From Paraburkholderia saeva (GTDB lineage Bacteria; Pseudomonadota; Gammaproteobacteria; Burkholderiales; Burkholderiaceae): a DNA stretch of 64,000 bases. Where the stretch lies: assembly GCF_907164555.1 (NCBI RefSeq), contig NZ_CAJQZC010000002.1, positions 124,001-188,000 of the forward strand, in the 5' to 3' direction. The notes below the pieces were generated by a model. It was not told the DNA's origin, searched no databases, and worked only from the letters and a program-made list of their open reading frames with translations. The translations under genes were made by a program, and so were the position numbers. Below are positions 54,074 through 62,969 of the stretch, piece after piece (the first letter of the stretch is position 1; every line of letters starts with the position of its first letter).

Positions 54074-55222
54074 ATGACGCTCGCCTCCACCCTTGAGATC
54101 ATCGCCGAGCTGAAGGCCGGCCGGATGGTGATTCTCGTCGACGAAGAAGACCGCGAAAACGAAGGCGATCTCGTGATCGCCGCCGAATTCATCACGCCGG
54201 AAGCGATCAATTTCATGGCCCGCTACGGCCGTGGCCTGATCTGCCTGACACTCACGCAGGAGCGCTGCAAGCAGCTCAACCTGCCGCTTATGACGTATCG
54301 CAACGGCACGCAGTACGGCACGGCGTTCACGGTCAGTATCGAAGCCGCCGAAGGCGTGACAACCGGTATTTCCGCCGCCGACCGCGCGCGCACCATCGCG
54401 ACAGCCGTCGCGCACGACGCCCGCGCCGAGCACATCGTGCAGCCGGGGCACGTGTTTCCGATCATGGCGCAGCCTGGCGGTGTGCTGGTGCGCGCCGGTC
54501 ACACTGAAGCCGGTTGCGATTTCACGGCGCTCGCGGGGCTCACGCCGGCTGCGGTGATCTGCGAGATCATCAAGGACGACGGCACGATGGCGCGCCTGCC
54601 CGATCTGATCGAGTTCGCGCAGGAGCACAATCTGAAGATCGGCACGATTGCCGATCTGATCCATTACCGCAGCCGCACCGAGTCGATCGTCGAGCGCATC
54701 TGCGAGCGCACGATGCAAACCGCGCACGGTCCGTTCCGCGCGGTGATGTATCTCGACCAGCCGAGCGGTTCGCCGCATATCGCGCTGGTGCGCGGCACGC
54801 CCACGCCGGATCGCGAAACGCCCGTGCGCGTTCACGAGCCGCTGTCGGTGCTGGATCTGCTGGAAGTGGGTGCCTCCACGCACTCATGGACGCTCGATGC
54901 AGCCATGAAGGAAATCGCCGAACGCGATCTGGGCGTGGTGGTGCTGCTCAACTGCGGCGACTCGAAGGATCACCTGATCGACGTCTTCAAGGCGTTCGAT
55001 GAAAAGGAACGTGCTGAGGCACTCAAGCGCCGTCCGGTCGACTTCAAGACCTACGGCATCGGCGCGCAGATCCTGCGCGAACTGGGTGTCGGCAGGATGC
55101 AGGTGCTATCGAACCCGCGCAAGCTGGGCACGATGTCGGGTTATGGCCTCGAAGTCACGGGTTTCGTACCGATGCCTGGTGCTCTCGCGGCCTGCCCGCC
55201 GGGCGCGGCCACGCAGGCCTGA
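54074..55222 (+). CDS. ribB: 3,4-dihydroxy-2-butanone-4-phosphate synthase with degenerate GTP cyclohydrolase II domain
   Basis: 382 residues. The N-terminal RibB part (1-205) is intact: metal and catalytic residues in [17 protein letters not shown], and GHTEAGCDF. It makes the four-carbon precursor of riboflavin from ribulose 5-phosphate. The C-terminal half aligns with RibA, but the zinc segment SECLTGD...RCDCG is replaced by sequence without Cys, so cyclohydrolase activity is probably lost. This state is common in proteobacterial RibBA proteins. ribH and nusB follow. Confidence 0.93.
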   Translation: MTLASTLEIIAELKAGRMVILVDEEDRENEGDLVIAAEFITPEAINFMARYGRGLICLTLTQERCKQLNLPLMTYRNGTQYGTAFTVSIEAAEGVTTGISAADRARTIATAVAHDARAEHIVQPGHVFPIMAQPGGVLVRAGHTEAGCDFTALAGLTPAAVICEIIKDDGTMARLPDLIEFAQEHNLKIGTIADLIHYRSRTESIVERICERTMQTAHGPFRAVMYLDQPSGSPHIALVRGTPTPDRETPVRVHEPLSVLDLLEVGASTHSWTLDAAMKEIAERDLGVVVLLNCGDSKDHLIDVFKAFDEKERAEALKRRPVDFKTYGIGAQILRELGVGRMQVLSNPRKLGTMSGYGLEVTGFVPMPGALAACPPGAATQA

Positions 55223-55274
55223 CACCGGAAACTCACCGCTCACACGCGTTCATCCCAAACACTACGGACCTCAA

Positions 55275-55790
55275 ATGGAAATCGGACAATATCAACCGAA
55301 TCTCGACGGTGACGGCCTGCGCGTCGGCATCGTGCAATCGCGCTTTAACGAACCTGTCTGCAACGGCCTCGCTGACGCCTGCATCGAAGAACTCGAACGC
55401 CTCGGCGTCACGGGTGAAGACGTGCTGCTCGTTACCGTGCCGGGCGCACTGGAAATCCCGCTCGCGCTGCAAAAGCTGGCTGAAAGCGGCCAGTTCGATG
55501 CACTGATCGCGCTCGGCGCCGTCGTGCGTGGCGAGACGTATCACTTCGAACTCGTGTCGAACGAAAGCGGTGCCGGCATCACGCGCATCGGCCTCGACTT
55601 CGGCATTCCCGTCGCCAACGCGGTCCTCACGACCGAAACGGACGAACAGGCCGTCGTACGCATGACCGAAAAGGGTCGCGACGCGGCGCGCGTCGCCGTC
55701 GAAATGGCGAACCTCTCGGTTGCACTCGAGCAGCTCGGCGGCGATGACGACGAAGATGAAGACGAGGAAGACGAAGAGGAACGGGCATGA
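55275..55790 (+). CDS. ribH: 6,7-dimethyl-8-ribityllumazine synthase
   Basis: 171 residues. It joins the RibB product to the pyrimidine to give lumazine. Family motifs: [34 protein letters not shown]. The last 20 residues are almost all Asp/Glu, an acidic tail longer than in E. coli, likely on the outer surface of the capsid-like oligomer. Its stop overlaps the nusB start by 4 bp. Confidence 0.95.
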   Translation: MEIGQYQPNLDGDGLRVGIVQSRFNEPVCNGLADACIEELERLGVTGEDVLLVTVPGALEIPLALQKLAESGQFDALIALGAVVRGETYHFELVSNESGAGITRIGLDFGIPVANAVLTTETDEQAVVRMTEKGRDAARVAVEMANLSVALEQLGGDDDEDEDEEDEEERA

Positions 55791-56221
55791 AGAGCGCTCG
55801 CCGACGTTCCCGCGAACTGGCCACGCAAGGTCTCTACCAGTGGCTGCTGTCGGGCTCGCCTACCGGTGAAATCGACGCGCAACTGCGCGGCGCGCAAGGT
55901 TACGACAAGGCCGACCACGAGCATCTGGACGCGCTGCTGCACGGTGTCATCCGCGAGTCGGAAGCCCTGTCGATCGACCTGATGCCGTGCCTCGACCGTC
56001 CGATCGACCAGCTCTCGCCGGTCGAACGCGCGGTCCTGCTGGTCGCTGCGTTCGAACTGAAGAATCACGTCGATATTCCGTATCGCGTCGTGATCAACGA
56101 AGCCGTCGAACTCGCCAAAACGTTCGGTGGCGCGGACGGCTACAAGTACGTCAATGGCGTGCTGGACAAGCTGTCGGTACAACTGCGCGCCGCCGAAACA
56201 CAGGCCGCCCGCAAGCACTGA
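55787..56221 (+). CDS. nusB: Transcription antitermination factor NusB
   Basis: 144 residues, all helical. The N-terminus [19 protein letters not shown] and the C-terminal [28 protein letters not shown] are diagnostic. NusB binds boxA RNA with NusE for rRNA antitermination. The ribH-nusB pairing with overlapping start and stop is widespread. Confidence 0.95.
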   Translation: MKSARRRSRELATQGLYQWLLSGSPTGEIDAQLRGAQGYDKADHEHLDALLHGVIRESEALSIDLMPCLDRPIDQLSPVERAVLLVAAFELKNHVDIPYRVVINEAVELAKTFGGADGYKYVNGVLDKLSVQLRAAETQAARKH

Positions 56222-56304
56222 TCCAGCGGGGCCGGAAAGCGTGCAGCCCGGTTCAACCGGGCCGCGCCGGCCGGTCGCGCCACTGGGAAACTGGAAGTAT
56301 CCGC

Positions 56305-57498
56305 ATGAGCACTGTGTCTGAACCGCTGGTGCGGCTTGCCGCCCGCGTCGACGCCATCCAGCCGTTTTACGTGATGGAGCTGGCCAAAGAGGCCGCATTG
56401 CTGGAGCGCCAGGGGCGCGACATCATTCACATGGGAATCGGCGAGCCCGATTTCACGGCCCCAGAACCCGTCATCGAGGCCGCCACCCGCGCGCTGCGCC
56501 GGGGTGTCACGCAATACACGAACGCGCTTGGCCTGCCTGCATTGCGCGAAGCGATCGCGGCGCACTACCAGCGCATGTACGGCATCACCGTCGATCCTGC
56601 CCGCATCGTCGTCACTGCAGGTGCTTCGGCGGCGTTGCTGCTGGCGTGCGCCGCGCTCGTCGATCGCGATGACGAAGTGCTGATGCCCGATCCGTCCTAC
56701 CCGTGCAACCGGCACTTTGTCGCCGCGGCGGAAGGCAAGGCGGTGCTCGTGCCGAGCGGTCCCGCAGAGCGCTTCCAGCTGACTGCGGCGGACGTCGAGC
56801 GCCTGTGGAACGACCGTACGCGCGGCGTGCTGCTCGCGTCGCCGTCGAACCCGACCGGCACGTCGATCGAACCTGCCGAACTCGAACGCATCGTGAAGAC
56901 GGTCCGCGCGCGCGGCGGCTTTACGATCGTCGATGAGATCTATCAGGGCTTGAGCTACGACGCGCCGCCCGTGTCCGCGCTTTCGTTCGGTGACGATGTC
57001 ATCACGGTCAACAGCTTCTCGAAGTATTTCAACATGACCGGCTGGCGCCTGGGCTGGCTCGTCGTGCCACCCGCGATGGTCGGCGCGTTCGAGAAACTCG
57101 CACAGAATCTGTTCATCTGCGCCTCGGCGCTGGCGCAGCATGCGGCGCTCGCCTGTTTCGAGCCGGACACGATCAGCATCTACGAAGGTCGTCGCCTCGA
57201 ATTCAAGCGCCGCCGCGATTTCATCGCGCCTGCGCTCGAATCGCTCGGCTTTTCGGTGCCGGTGATGCCGGATGGCGCGTTCTATGTGTACGCCGACTGC
57301 ACGCACGTCGCGCACCCTGCCGCTGGCGATAGCGCCGCACTCACCCGCGCGATGCTGCACGACGCGGGCGTCGTGCTGGTCCCGGGGATGGACTTCGGAT
57401 CGCACGCGCCGCACACCTATATCCGGCTTTCCTACGCGACGGCGTACGCGAAGCTCGAAGAAGCCGTGGAGCGACTCGGCGGGCTGTTCGGCCGCTGA
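56305..57498 (+). CDS. PLP-dependent class I/II aminotransferase
   Basis: 397 residues, fold type I. Visible are the GIGEPDF segment, YTNALGLPALREAIA, SPSNPTGTSI, the PLP-contact DEIYQGLSYD and the Schiff-base Lys in NSFSKYFNMTGWRLGW. It resembles AspC/AlaT-like enzymes; the exact amino acid is not evident. It lies 83 bp after nusB and is followed by a bidirectional terminator. Confidence 0.9.
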   Translation: MSTVSEPLVRLAARVDAIQPFYVMELAKEAALLERQGRDIIHMGIGEPDFTAPEPVIEAATRALRRGVTQYTNALGLPALREAIAAHYQRMYGITVDPARIVVTAGASAALLLACAALVDRDDEVLMPDPSYPCNRHFVAAAEGKAVLVPSGPAERFQLTAADVERLWNDRTRGVLLASPSNPTGTSIEPAELERIVKTVRARGGFTIVDEIYQGLSYDAPPVSALSFGDDVITVNSFSKYFNMTGWRLGWLVVPPAMVGAFEKLAQNLFICASALAQHAALACFEPDTISIYEGRRLEFKRRRDFIAPALESLGFSVPVMPDGAFYVYADCTHVAHPAAGDSAALTRAMLHDAGVVLVPGMDFGSHAPHTYIRLSYATAYAKLEEAVERLGGLFGR

Positions 57499-57549
57499 CT
57501 TGGAGACAGGCTGACCTCACGCGCTTTTTCCGGAAGCGCACAGCAACGA

Positions 57550-57573
57550 AAAAGGGCACCGAAGTGCCCTTTT
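57550..57573. terminator. Bidirectional terminator
   Basis: Perfect 10-bp stem AAAAGGGCAC/GTGCCCTTTT with CGAA loop. T-rich on the plus side (TTTTCTTT) and on the minus side, between two convergent genes (aminotransferase and lytic transglycosylase). Confidence 0.9.
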
Positions 57574-57626
57574 CTTTACCCGTTCCAGCCTGCGTCGGTG
57601 ACGCTAATGCATATCAATGCGACGTA

Positions 57627-58802
57627 TCAGGCACCCAGTTCCGACGAAGCAACATGCTTCGTCGCGCTGGAGCTTGCGTCATCCTGCACCGACGACTTGT
57701 CGTGCGACGCTGACGTCGCAGCCTTCGCCGTCGTCATCGGATGCGCGCTGTCGAGCGTCACCTGCACACGCTTCGTGGAAGCGTTCGTGGTGGCCGCAGC
57801 CGCCGCAGTCGACGCGGTGGTCGTGGTCGGAGCCTGCGGTGCGTTGACCGGCACCTTGCGGCCACGCGCCACGTCGCGCAGGCGTCCACGCTCGGCCATC
57901 ACCTTCGCGCCGTAACCGCCGTCGTCCTGCGACGTCGAGCCCACATACAGACGCAGACCGCCCGGAAGCGACCCGCCACGCGCCACGCAATCCTTCAGCA
58001 CGAGTGCGCCGACCTTGATGTTGGTCAGCGGCTCAAGCGCAGCGCTCTGGCCACCGAAGTACTCGAACTTGTCCGAGTGCACCTTCGACATGACCTGCAT
58101 CAAACCTTGAGCACCAACGCCGCTTTCTGCATACGGATTGAAACCGGATTCGATTGCCATCACGGCGAGCAGCAACAACGGATCGAGACCGACTTCGCGG
58201 CCGGTGTCGAACGCGGCCTTCACGAGCTCGCTGACGGGCTCCTGAGCGACGCGATAACGGCGCGACAGATACGAAGCGACAAGATCCTGCTCGCGGGTCG
58301 AGATCAGTACGCGGTCGTCGCGTGCATCGGCGGAAACGCGCTGCGCCGGAATCATGCGGGCGAGCGAGCCGACCGTCGGCAGCGTGCGCGGATCGAGGCC
58401 GTTCAGCGCCACGGCGCCGAGGCCAGCCGTGCCGCTGCCATCGAAGGCGCCGTCATAGCTGGTATTGGCGGTCGTACCGTTGCTGCCGGTATCGACGCTG
58501 ACTGCCTGATTCGACGACAACGTGTCGTCAGGCTGGGCCGTTGCAGGCCCGAACGACGGCAGCGGGTTGCCTTGCAGCAGACGGGCCGGACCCGCCTTCA
58601 CTGCGGCCGAGATAACCGGCATCAGCTTTGCGGCGAGGGTGCCGCGCCAGGTGGGCATCAGCCACAGGGCAAGGGCCAGCACGACGGCAAAACCGCCGAC
58701 GATGCTGAACAGGTGATGACTCATACGGGTCCCACGTCGCAATGCACCGCGCATAACCTGCGCGAGACGCTCGTCGGGACGCCACGATAACCAGGCGTTC
58801 AT
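57627..58802 (-). CDS. Membrane-anchored lytic transglycosylase (SLT domain)
   Basis: 391 residues. One membrane helix (about 32-50, IVGGFAVVLALALWLMP) after a 30-residue cytosolic tail, then a Ser/Thr-rich spacer. The SLT domain sits at about 205-310, with catalytic Glu in AVMAIESGFNPYAESGVGAQGLMQVM read as two motifs (ESGFNP, GAQGLMQV). It should cleave peptidoglycan in the periplasm. The tail is low-complexity Thr/Ala/Ser, probably disordered. Confidence 0.88.
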   Translation of the reverse strand: MNAWLSWRPDERLAQVMRGALRRGTRMSHHLFSIVGGFAVVLALALWLMPTWRGTLAAKLMPVISAAVKAGPARLLQGNPLPSFGPATAQPDDTLSSNQAVSVDTGSNGTTANTSYDGAFDGSGTAGLGAVALNGLDPRTLPTVGSLARMIPAQRVSADARDDRVLISTREQDLVASYLSRRYRVAQEPVSELVKAAFDTGREVGLDPLLLLAVMAIESGFNPYAESGVGAQGLMQVMSKVHSDKFEYFGGQSAALEPLTNIKVGALVLKDCVARGGSLPGGLRLYVGSTSQDDGGYGAKVMAERGRLRDVARGRKVPVNAPQAPTTTTASTAAAAATTNASTKRVQVTLDSAHPMTTAKAATSASHDKSSVQDDASSSATKHVASSELGA

Positions 58803-59376
58803 TCAGATCTCCCAATTTGCATGAAGCGGCGAACGCGTCGGCAAGCCGACGTACAGCCATTCGCAGAATCAAGACGTCGCGCGCTCTGGTCGGGGCGACA
58901 GCGGCGTCGGGAAAACGGCATACACCGTTCGGGGAGCCCATCTAAAGTTCCGGCGGCATGCTGTTTGCAGCACGCGGGCGGAGGCTCCCACACGAAAAAA
59001 CCAGCGCGAAAAAGGCGCCGGCGAGGAAAACAGGCAAGACCGTGAAGTACCGAGCAGGGATCGGCAAACGGCGACGCGTTGCGTCAGAAGACCGGGGGTA
59101 GTGGTTAAAACGTGCAAACCCTGCAACCAATGTGGACGGATTCTAGCAGGGTTTTATAGATCGTCAACACTATGAATAAGCAAATCTATAACTAATTGTA
59201 ATAATGAACAGTGTTCAGCGACCTCTAAACCGCGCACTGCGCGCGTTTCCGGGCAGTCACACTTTTGCCCTTTAACGTGCGCTAGCCAACGCAGGTAAAA
59301 TCGACAATCGATCTGGCGCGGCGATTGTCTACCGCGCCCTCACTTTGCGGCGTGCTGCCGCCCCGATCAGGACCCG
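58803..59376. promoter_or_regulatory. Divergent gap between transglycosylase and ubiD with AT-rich island
   Basis: No gene supported. The island 59140-59225 is far more AT-rich than its surroundings. It contains TTATAGAT/ATCTATAA spaced by 24 bp and a 13-bp palindrome TGAACA-G-TGTTCA (59205-59217). These could be promoter and regulator sites for either side. Confidence 0.4.
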
Positions 59377-60945
59377 ATGAAATACAAAGACCTGCGCGAC
59401 TTCGTCGGTCGCCTCGAGACGCTGGGCGAGCTTCGCCGCGTTCCGCAACACGTCTCACCTGTCCTCGAAATGACGGAAATCTGCGATCGCGTGCTGCGCG
59501 CCGGCGGGCCTGCGTTGCTGTTTGAAAGCACACAGCAGCACGCGTTCCCGGTTCTCGGCAACCTGTTCGGCACGCCGCGACGCGTGGCGCTCGGCATGGG
59601 TATCGATGCAGGCGCGGAAAACGGCGATAGCGCCGCCCTGGAGTCATTGCGCGACGTCGGACGCCTTCTGTCCGCCCTCAAGGAGCCGGAGCCGCCCAAG
59701 GGCCTGAAAGACGCCGGCAAGCTGTTTTCGCTCGCGAAGGCCGTCTGGGACATGTCGCCGAAGACCGTGAGTTCGCCGCCCTGCCAGGAAATCGTCTGGG
59801 AAGGCGACGACGTCGATCTGGCGAAGCTGCCGATCCAGACCTGCTGGCCCGGCGACGCCGGTCCGCTCATCACGTGGGGACTGACCGTCACGCGGGGCCC
59901 GAACAAGACCCGGCAGAACCTTGGCATTTACCGGCAGCAGTTGATCGGCCGCAACAGGCTCATCATGCGCTGGCTTGCGCACCGGGGCGGCGCGCTCGAT
60001 TTCCGCGAGTTCGCGCTGCAGAACCCGGGCAAGCCGTATCCGGTCGCGGTCGTGCTCGGCGCCGACCCGGCGACGGTGCTCGGCGCGGTGACGCCGGTAC
60101 CGGACACGCTCTCCGAATACCAGTTTGCCGGCCTGTTGCGCGGCGGTCGCACGGAACTCGCGAAGTGCATCACGCCGGGCGTCGATACGCTGCAGGTGCC
60201 GGCACGCGCCGAGATCGTGCTCGAAGGGTTTATCTACCCGCAGTCCGGCACGCCCGAAGCGGCGCCGGCCGGCGCGCCGCCGCGTCCGTCGAAGGGTGCT
60301 TCGGCGGCATACGAACATGCGCTTGAAGGTCCGTACGGCGATCACACGGGCTACTACAACGAACAGGAGTGGTTCCCCGTATTCACTGTCGAGCGCATCA
60401 CGATGCGGCGCGACGCCATCTACCATTCGACCTATACCGGCAAGCCGCCCGACGAGCCCGCTGTGCTCGGCGTCGCGCTCAACGAAGTGTTCGTGCCGCT
60501 GCTGCAGAAGCAGTTCACCGAGATCACCGACTTCTATCTGCCGCCCGAAGGATGCAGCTACCGGATGGCCATCGTCCAGATGAAGAAGAGCTATCCGGGA
60601 CATGCCAAACGGGTGATGTTCGGTGTGTGGAGCTTCCTGCGACAGTTCATGTATACGAAGTTCATCGTGGTGGTGGATGAAGACGTGAACATTCGCGACT
60701 GGAAAGAAGTGATCTGGGCGATCACCACGCGCATCGACCCTTCACGCGATACGGTGCTCGTCGACCGCACGCCGATCGACTATCTGGATTTTGCCTCGCC
60801 GGTTGCAGGGCTCGGCTCCAAGATGGGACTCGACGCGACCAACAAATGGCCCGGCGAAACCGGTCGCGAATGGGGCCGCCCCATCGTGATGGATGAAGCA
60901 GTCAAAAAGCGCATCGACGCGATGTGGCAGGAACTCGGCCTTTAA
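59377..60945 (+). CDS. ubiD: 4-hydroxy-3-polyprenylbenzoate decarboxylase
   Basis: 522 residues, prenylated-FMN-dependent decarboxylase of ubiquinone synthesis. Motifs include [14 protein letters not shown] at the start, [23 protein letters not shown], the prFMN/metal region, and [23 protein letters not shown]. The length is slightly above E. coli UbiD because of a Pro/Ala insert near residue 290 ([17 protein letters not shown]). Its flavin prenyltransferase partner (UbiX) is not in the window. Confidence 0.95.
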   Translation: MKYKDLRDFVGRLETLGELRRVPQHVSPVLEMTEICDRVLRAGGPALLFESTQQHAFPVLGNLFGTPRRVALGMGIDAGAENGDSAALESLRDVGRLLSALKEPEPPKGLKDAGKLFSLAKAVWDMSPKTVSSPPCQEIVWEGDDVDLAKLPIQTCWPGDAGPLITWGLTVTRGPNKTRQNLGIYRQQLIGRNRLIMRWLAHRGGALDFREFALQNPGKPYPVAVVLGADPATVLGAVTPVPDTLSEYQFAGLLRGGRTELAKCITPGVDTLQVPARAEIVLEGFIYPQSGTPEAAPAGAPPRPSKGASAAYEHALEGPYGDHTGYYNEQEWFPVFTVERITMRRDAIYHSTYTGKPPDEPAVLGVALNEVFVPLLQKQFTEITDFYLPPEGCSYRMAIVQMKKSYPGHAKRVMFGVWSFLRQFMYTKFIVVVDEDVNIRDWKEVIWAITTRIDPSRDTVLVDRTPIDYLDFASPVAGLGSKMGLDATNKWPGETGREWGRPIVMDEAVKKRIDAMWQELGL

Positions 60946-61048
60946 AGCCGTCGCGTGGCGAGCAACAGGACATGATTTTTCCTGCGGCGGACGCGATGTA
61001 TGGCAAGCGCCGCTGGAGCATGAAGAACAAAACGGGGAATGGGCTGGG

Positions 61049-61729
61049 ATGCACGGTTTATCAATGTTGTCGGATGGTTTCTTTCTGTCGCTTTCGCTGT
61101 GCCTCGATATCGGTCTCGTCAACGTCGCGATCATTTCGCTGACGTTGTCGCACGGATTCAAACCCGGCTTCTGGCTCGGTCTCGGCTCGTGTTTCGGTGA
61201 TCTGATCTATGCAGCGCTTGCGCTTGCCGGCATGGCCGCGCTGCTTCAATTCGAACCGGTACGATGGATCGTGTGGATCGGCGGCGCGGCCATCCTGCTG
61301 CTCCTCACGTGGAAGATGGCGCGCGAGGCACTCTTCCCTGCTTCGGCGCCTCCCGTTGAAGGCGAGGCGGATGCGAACGCACCGCATCTCAGCGCGTGGC
61401 GCGGATTCATGCGCGGCACGTTGCTCGCAATCTCGTCGCCATCGGCGATCCTGTGGTTTGCGGCTGTCGGTGGCGCGCTCATTGCCAAAGCCGGTGCAAC
61501 GACGGTGACGACGGCGCCGGTTTTTCTTGGCGGGTTCTTTCTCGGCGGACTGTGCTGGAACGTGTTCATCTGCGGACTGGCAAGTCACGGACGCAAACGC
61601 GCAGGCACAGGTCTGCTGCGCGCGTGTCATGTGCTGTCGGCGCTGCTGTTCGCGTACTTCTCGTACAGCGTGATCGTTGACGGCTATCGCGACCTGATCG
61701 TACACACGAGCAGCGTGGTAGCTGGCTAA
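61049..61729 (+). CDS. LysE family amino-acid/metabolite exporter
   Basis: 226 residues, six hydrophobic segments. The LysE/RhtB pattern is visible: FFLSLSLCLDIGLVNVAII at the start, GSCFGDLIYAALALAGMAAL, ISSPSAILWFAAVGG. The ATG at 61049 places the first helix directly after the start. It follows ubiD by about 100 bp. Substrate unknown. Confidence 0.85.
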   Translation: MHGLSMLSDGFFLSLSLCLDIGLVNVAIISLTLSHGFKPGFWLGLGSCFGDLIYAALALAGMAALLQFEPVRWIVWIGGAAILLLLTWKMAREALFPASAPPVEGEADANAPHLSAWRGFMRGTLLAISSPSAILWFAAVGGALIAKAGATTVTTAPVFLGGFFLGGLCWNVFICGLASHGRKRAGTGLLRACHVLSALLFAYFSYSVIVDGYRDLIVHTSSVVAG

Positions 61730-61734
61730 TAGAA

Positions 61735-61775
61735 AAACGGCGCAACGCGGCGTTCAAGCCGGCGTTGCGCCGTTT
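61735..61775. terminator. Strong hairpin terminator after the LysE gene
   Basis: Perfect 14-bp arms AAACGGCGCAACGC/GCGTTGCGCCGTTT (61735-61748, 61762-61775), with further pairing of GGC/GCC inside. A-rich before and T-rich at the end, so it may act on both converging transcripts. Confidence 0.8.
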
Positions 61776-61835
61776 ACAAATTCTCAAGGCCGAGCCGCGC
61801 TCACATCATTCGCGAACACGCGGCTTGCTACAGGA

Positions 61836-62126
61836 TCAGTAACGCGGACCGTAGTAACCGCGACCGTAATAGCCGTGATGGTAGTACGGCCGACCATATC
61901 CGTAGTAGCCGCCGACGACCACCGGCGGCGGCGCGTAGACCACAGGCGGCGCTGCGTACACGACCGGCGGCGGCGCATAGTACGCAGGCGGCGGCGCAGC
62001 GTAGACCGGATACGCCGGGGCAACTGGAATGCCGATACCGACACCGATCGACACGTGCGCCTGAGCGGCAGTGGTAAGCCCCGCGCCAAGCGCGGCAGCA
62101 GCGATAAACGGGACGATCTTTTTCAC
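61836..62126 (-). CDS. Pro/Tyr/Gly-rich secreted protein
   Basis: 96 residues. GTG at 62126 is set by GGAGAAATAGAA. A signal peptide (KKIVPFIAAAALGAGLTTAAQA) is followed by low-complexity repeats of APPPVVYA type, then a Gly/Tyr tail (GYYGYGRPYYHHGYYG). Similar small proteins are found in many Burkholderia-group genomes without known function. Likely periplasmic or surface-associated. Confidence 0.75.
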   Translation of the reverse strand: MKKIVPFIAAAALGAGLTTAAQAHVSIGVGIGIPVAPAYPVYAAPPPAYYAPPPVVYAAPPVVYAPPPVVVGGYYGYGRPYYHHGYYGRGYYGPRY

Positions 62127-62477
62127 TTCTATTTCTCCTGGCGGCCCGCCCCGATGGCGAGGTCGCATGACGGGCCAAGCCCTTACGATCCAATGTATCG
62201 AAAAAGACTTCGCAGCGTCGATGGCATTTGTTGCAAATTGCAATGACTGCTTCAAACGCGGAAAACGCGTACGCGCCTCACGTCTCTCAAGTGGCCGCTT
62301 CCCTTTCGAAAATCAAGGGTTTGCGGCAGGTCATTCGCGATCGATGACATTTTTACCGGTTGCACCGCATGATTACCGGTCACATCGGTAATGTTTCATT
62401 ACAAATTCGCTGCAGGGTCCACGCGATTTCGTTGTCTCCACACGTCGATTTATCCGCTTACGGCAGCCGTAAACGCA
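62127..62477. promoter_or_regulatory. Upstream region of the Pro/Tyr-rich gene
   Basis: No gene supported. It holds an inverted repeat ATTACCG/CGGTAAT (62372-62378, 62386-62392), a further TTACCGGT copy at 62353-62360, and a doubled TTGCAA (62230-62245). These are possible regulator sites. Confidence 0.35.
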
Positions 62478-62505
62478 AAGTGCCCGGCGAAACCGCCGGG
62501 CACTT
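62478..62505 (-). terminator. Terminator of the 53-residue small gene
   Basis: Perfect 12-bp stem AAGTGCCCGGCG/CGCCGGGCACTT with a 4-nt loop. On the minus strand TTGCGTTT follows. It lies 17 bp after the small gene's stop. Confidence 0.75.
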
Positions 62506-62522
62506 CTGGAGGTCAGCTTACG

Positions 62523-62684
62523 TCACCCGACCTTCACATACGTAAATTCCCGAGAGACGCTGGGTGGCACATAGGCACCGCTAATCTGTACGCGTGGAGA
62601 CAGCCGCTTCTTTTGATCCCACCAGCGGCGCCGCTGTGAGTGTGTCAGAAACCGCAAGTGCTTTCGGTAAGAAAAAATGCTCAT
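62523..62684 (-). CDS. 53-residue basic small protein, unknown
   Basis: Starts MSIFSYRKHLRFLTHSQRRR and ends YVKVG. A near-ideal ribosome site (GGGAGG, 6 nt before ATG 62684) and a strong terminator 17 bp after the stop frame it as a complete one-gene unit. The protein is very basic (SQRRRWWDQKKRLSPR) with no signal peptide or membrane helix, so it might bind nucleic acid or ribosomes. No family recognised. Its expression has to be inferred from these signals. Confidence 0.6.
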   Translation of the reverse strand: MSIFSYRKHLRFLTHSQRRRWWDQKKRLSPRVQISGAYVPPSVSREFTYVKVG

Positions 62685-62969
62685 CGTGTACCTCCCGAAA
62701 ATCTGGCTGCGCTACAGAAGAAACAACAACTGGGACTGCCGGAAATCTGAAGTGGGGATTCATTGTGAGCAGTTTTCGGACCCGGGGGCAATCCCCTGTC
62801 AGATACATACGACGGCCCGTCATATCCGTCACGTAACCTTCTGAAGAATGCCCCGATGCCTCTGAAACCGGTTCACCTCCTTTGCTGGCAAGGCGCCGAC
62901 ACCAACCGGCGTTAATTTGAATGCGCGATACTCGCCGTTCCGTCATTGTTCTGCCCGGAGCTGAAAACC
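62685..62969. promoter_or_regulatory. Leader between the small gene and the DUF2520 gene
   Basis: This stretch should hold the promoters of both divergent genes. On the minus strand it contains a full anti-SD match AAAGGAGGTGA (62873-62883) with no suitable start codon at the right distance. No riboswitch core was recognised. Confidence 0.35.
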
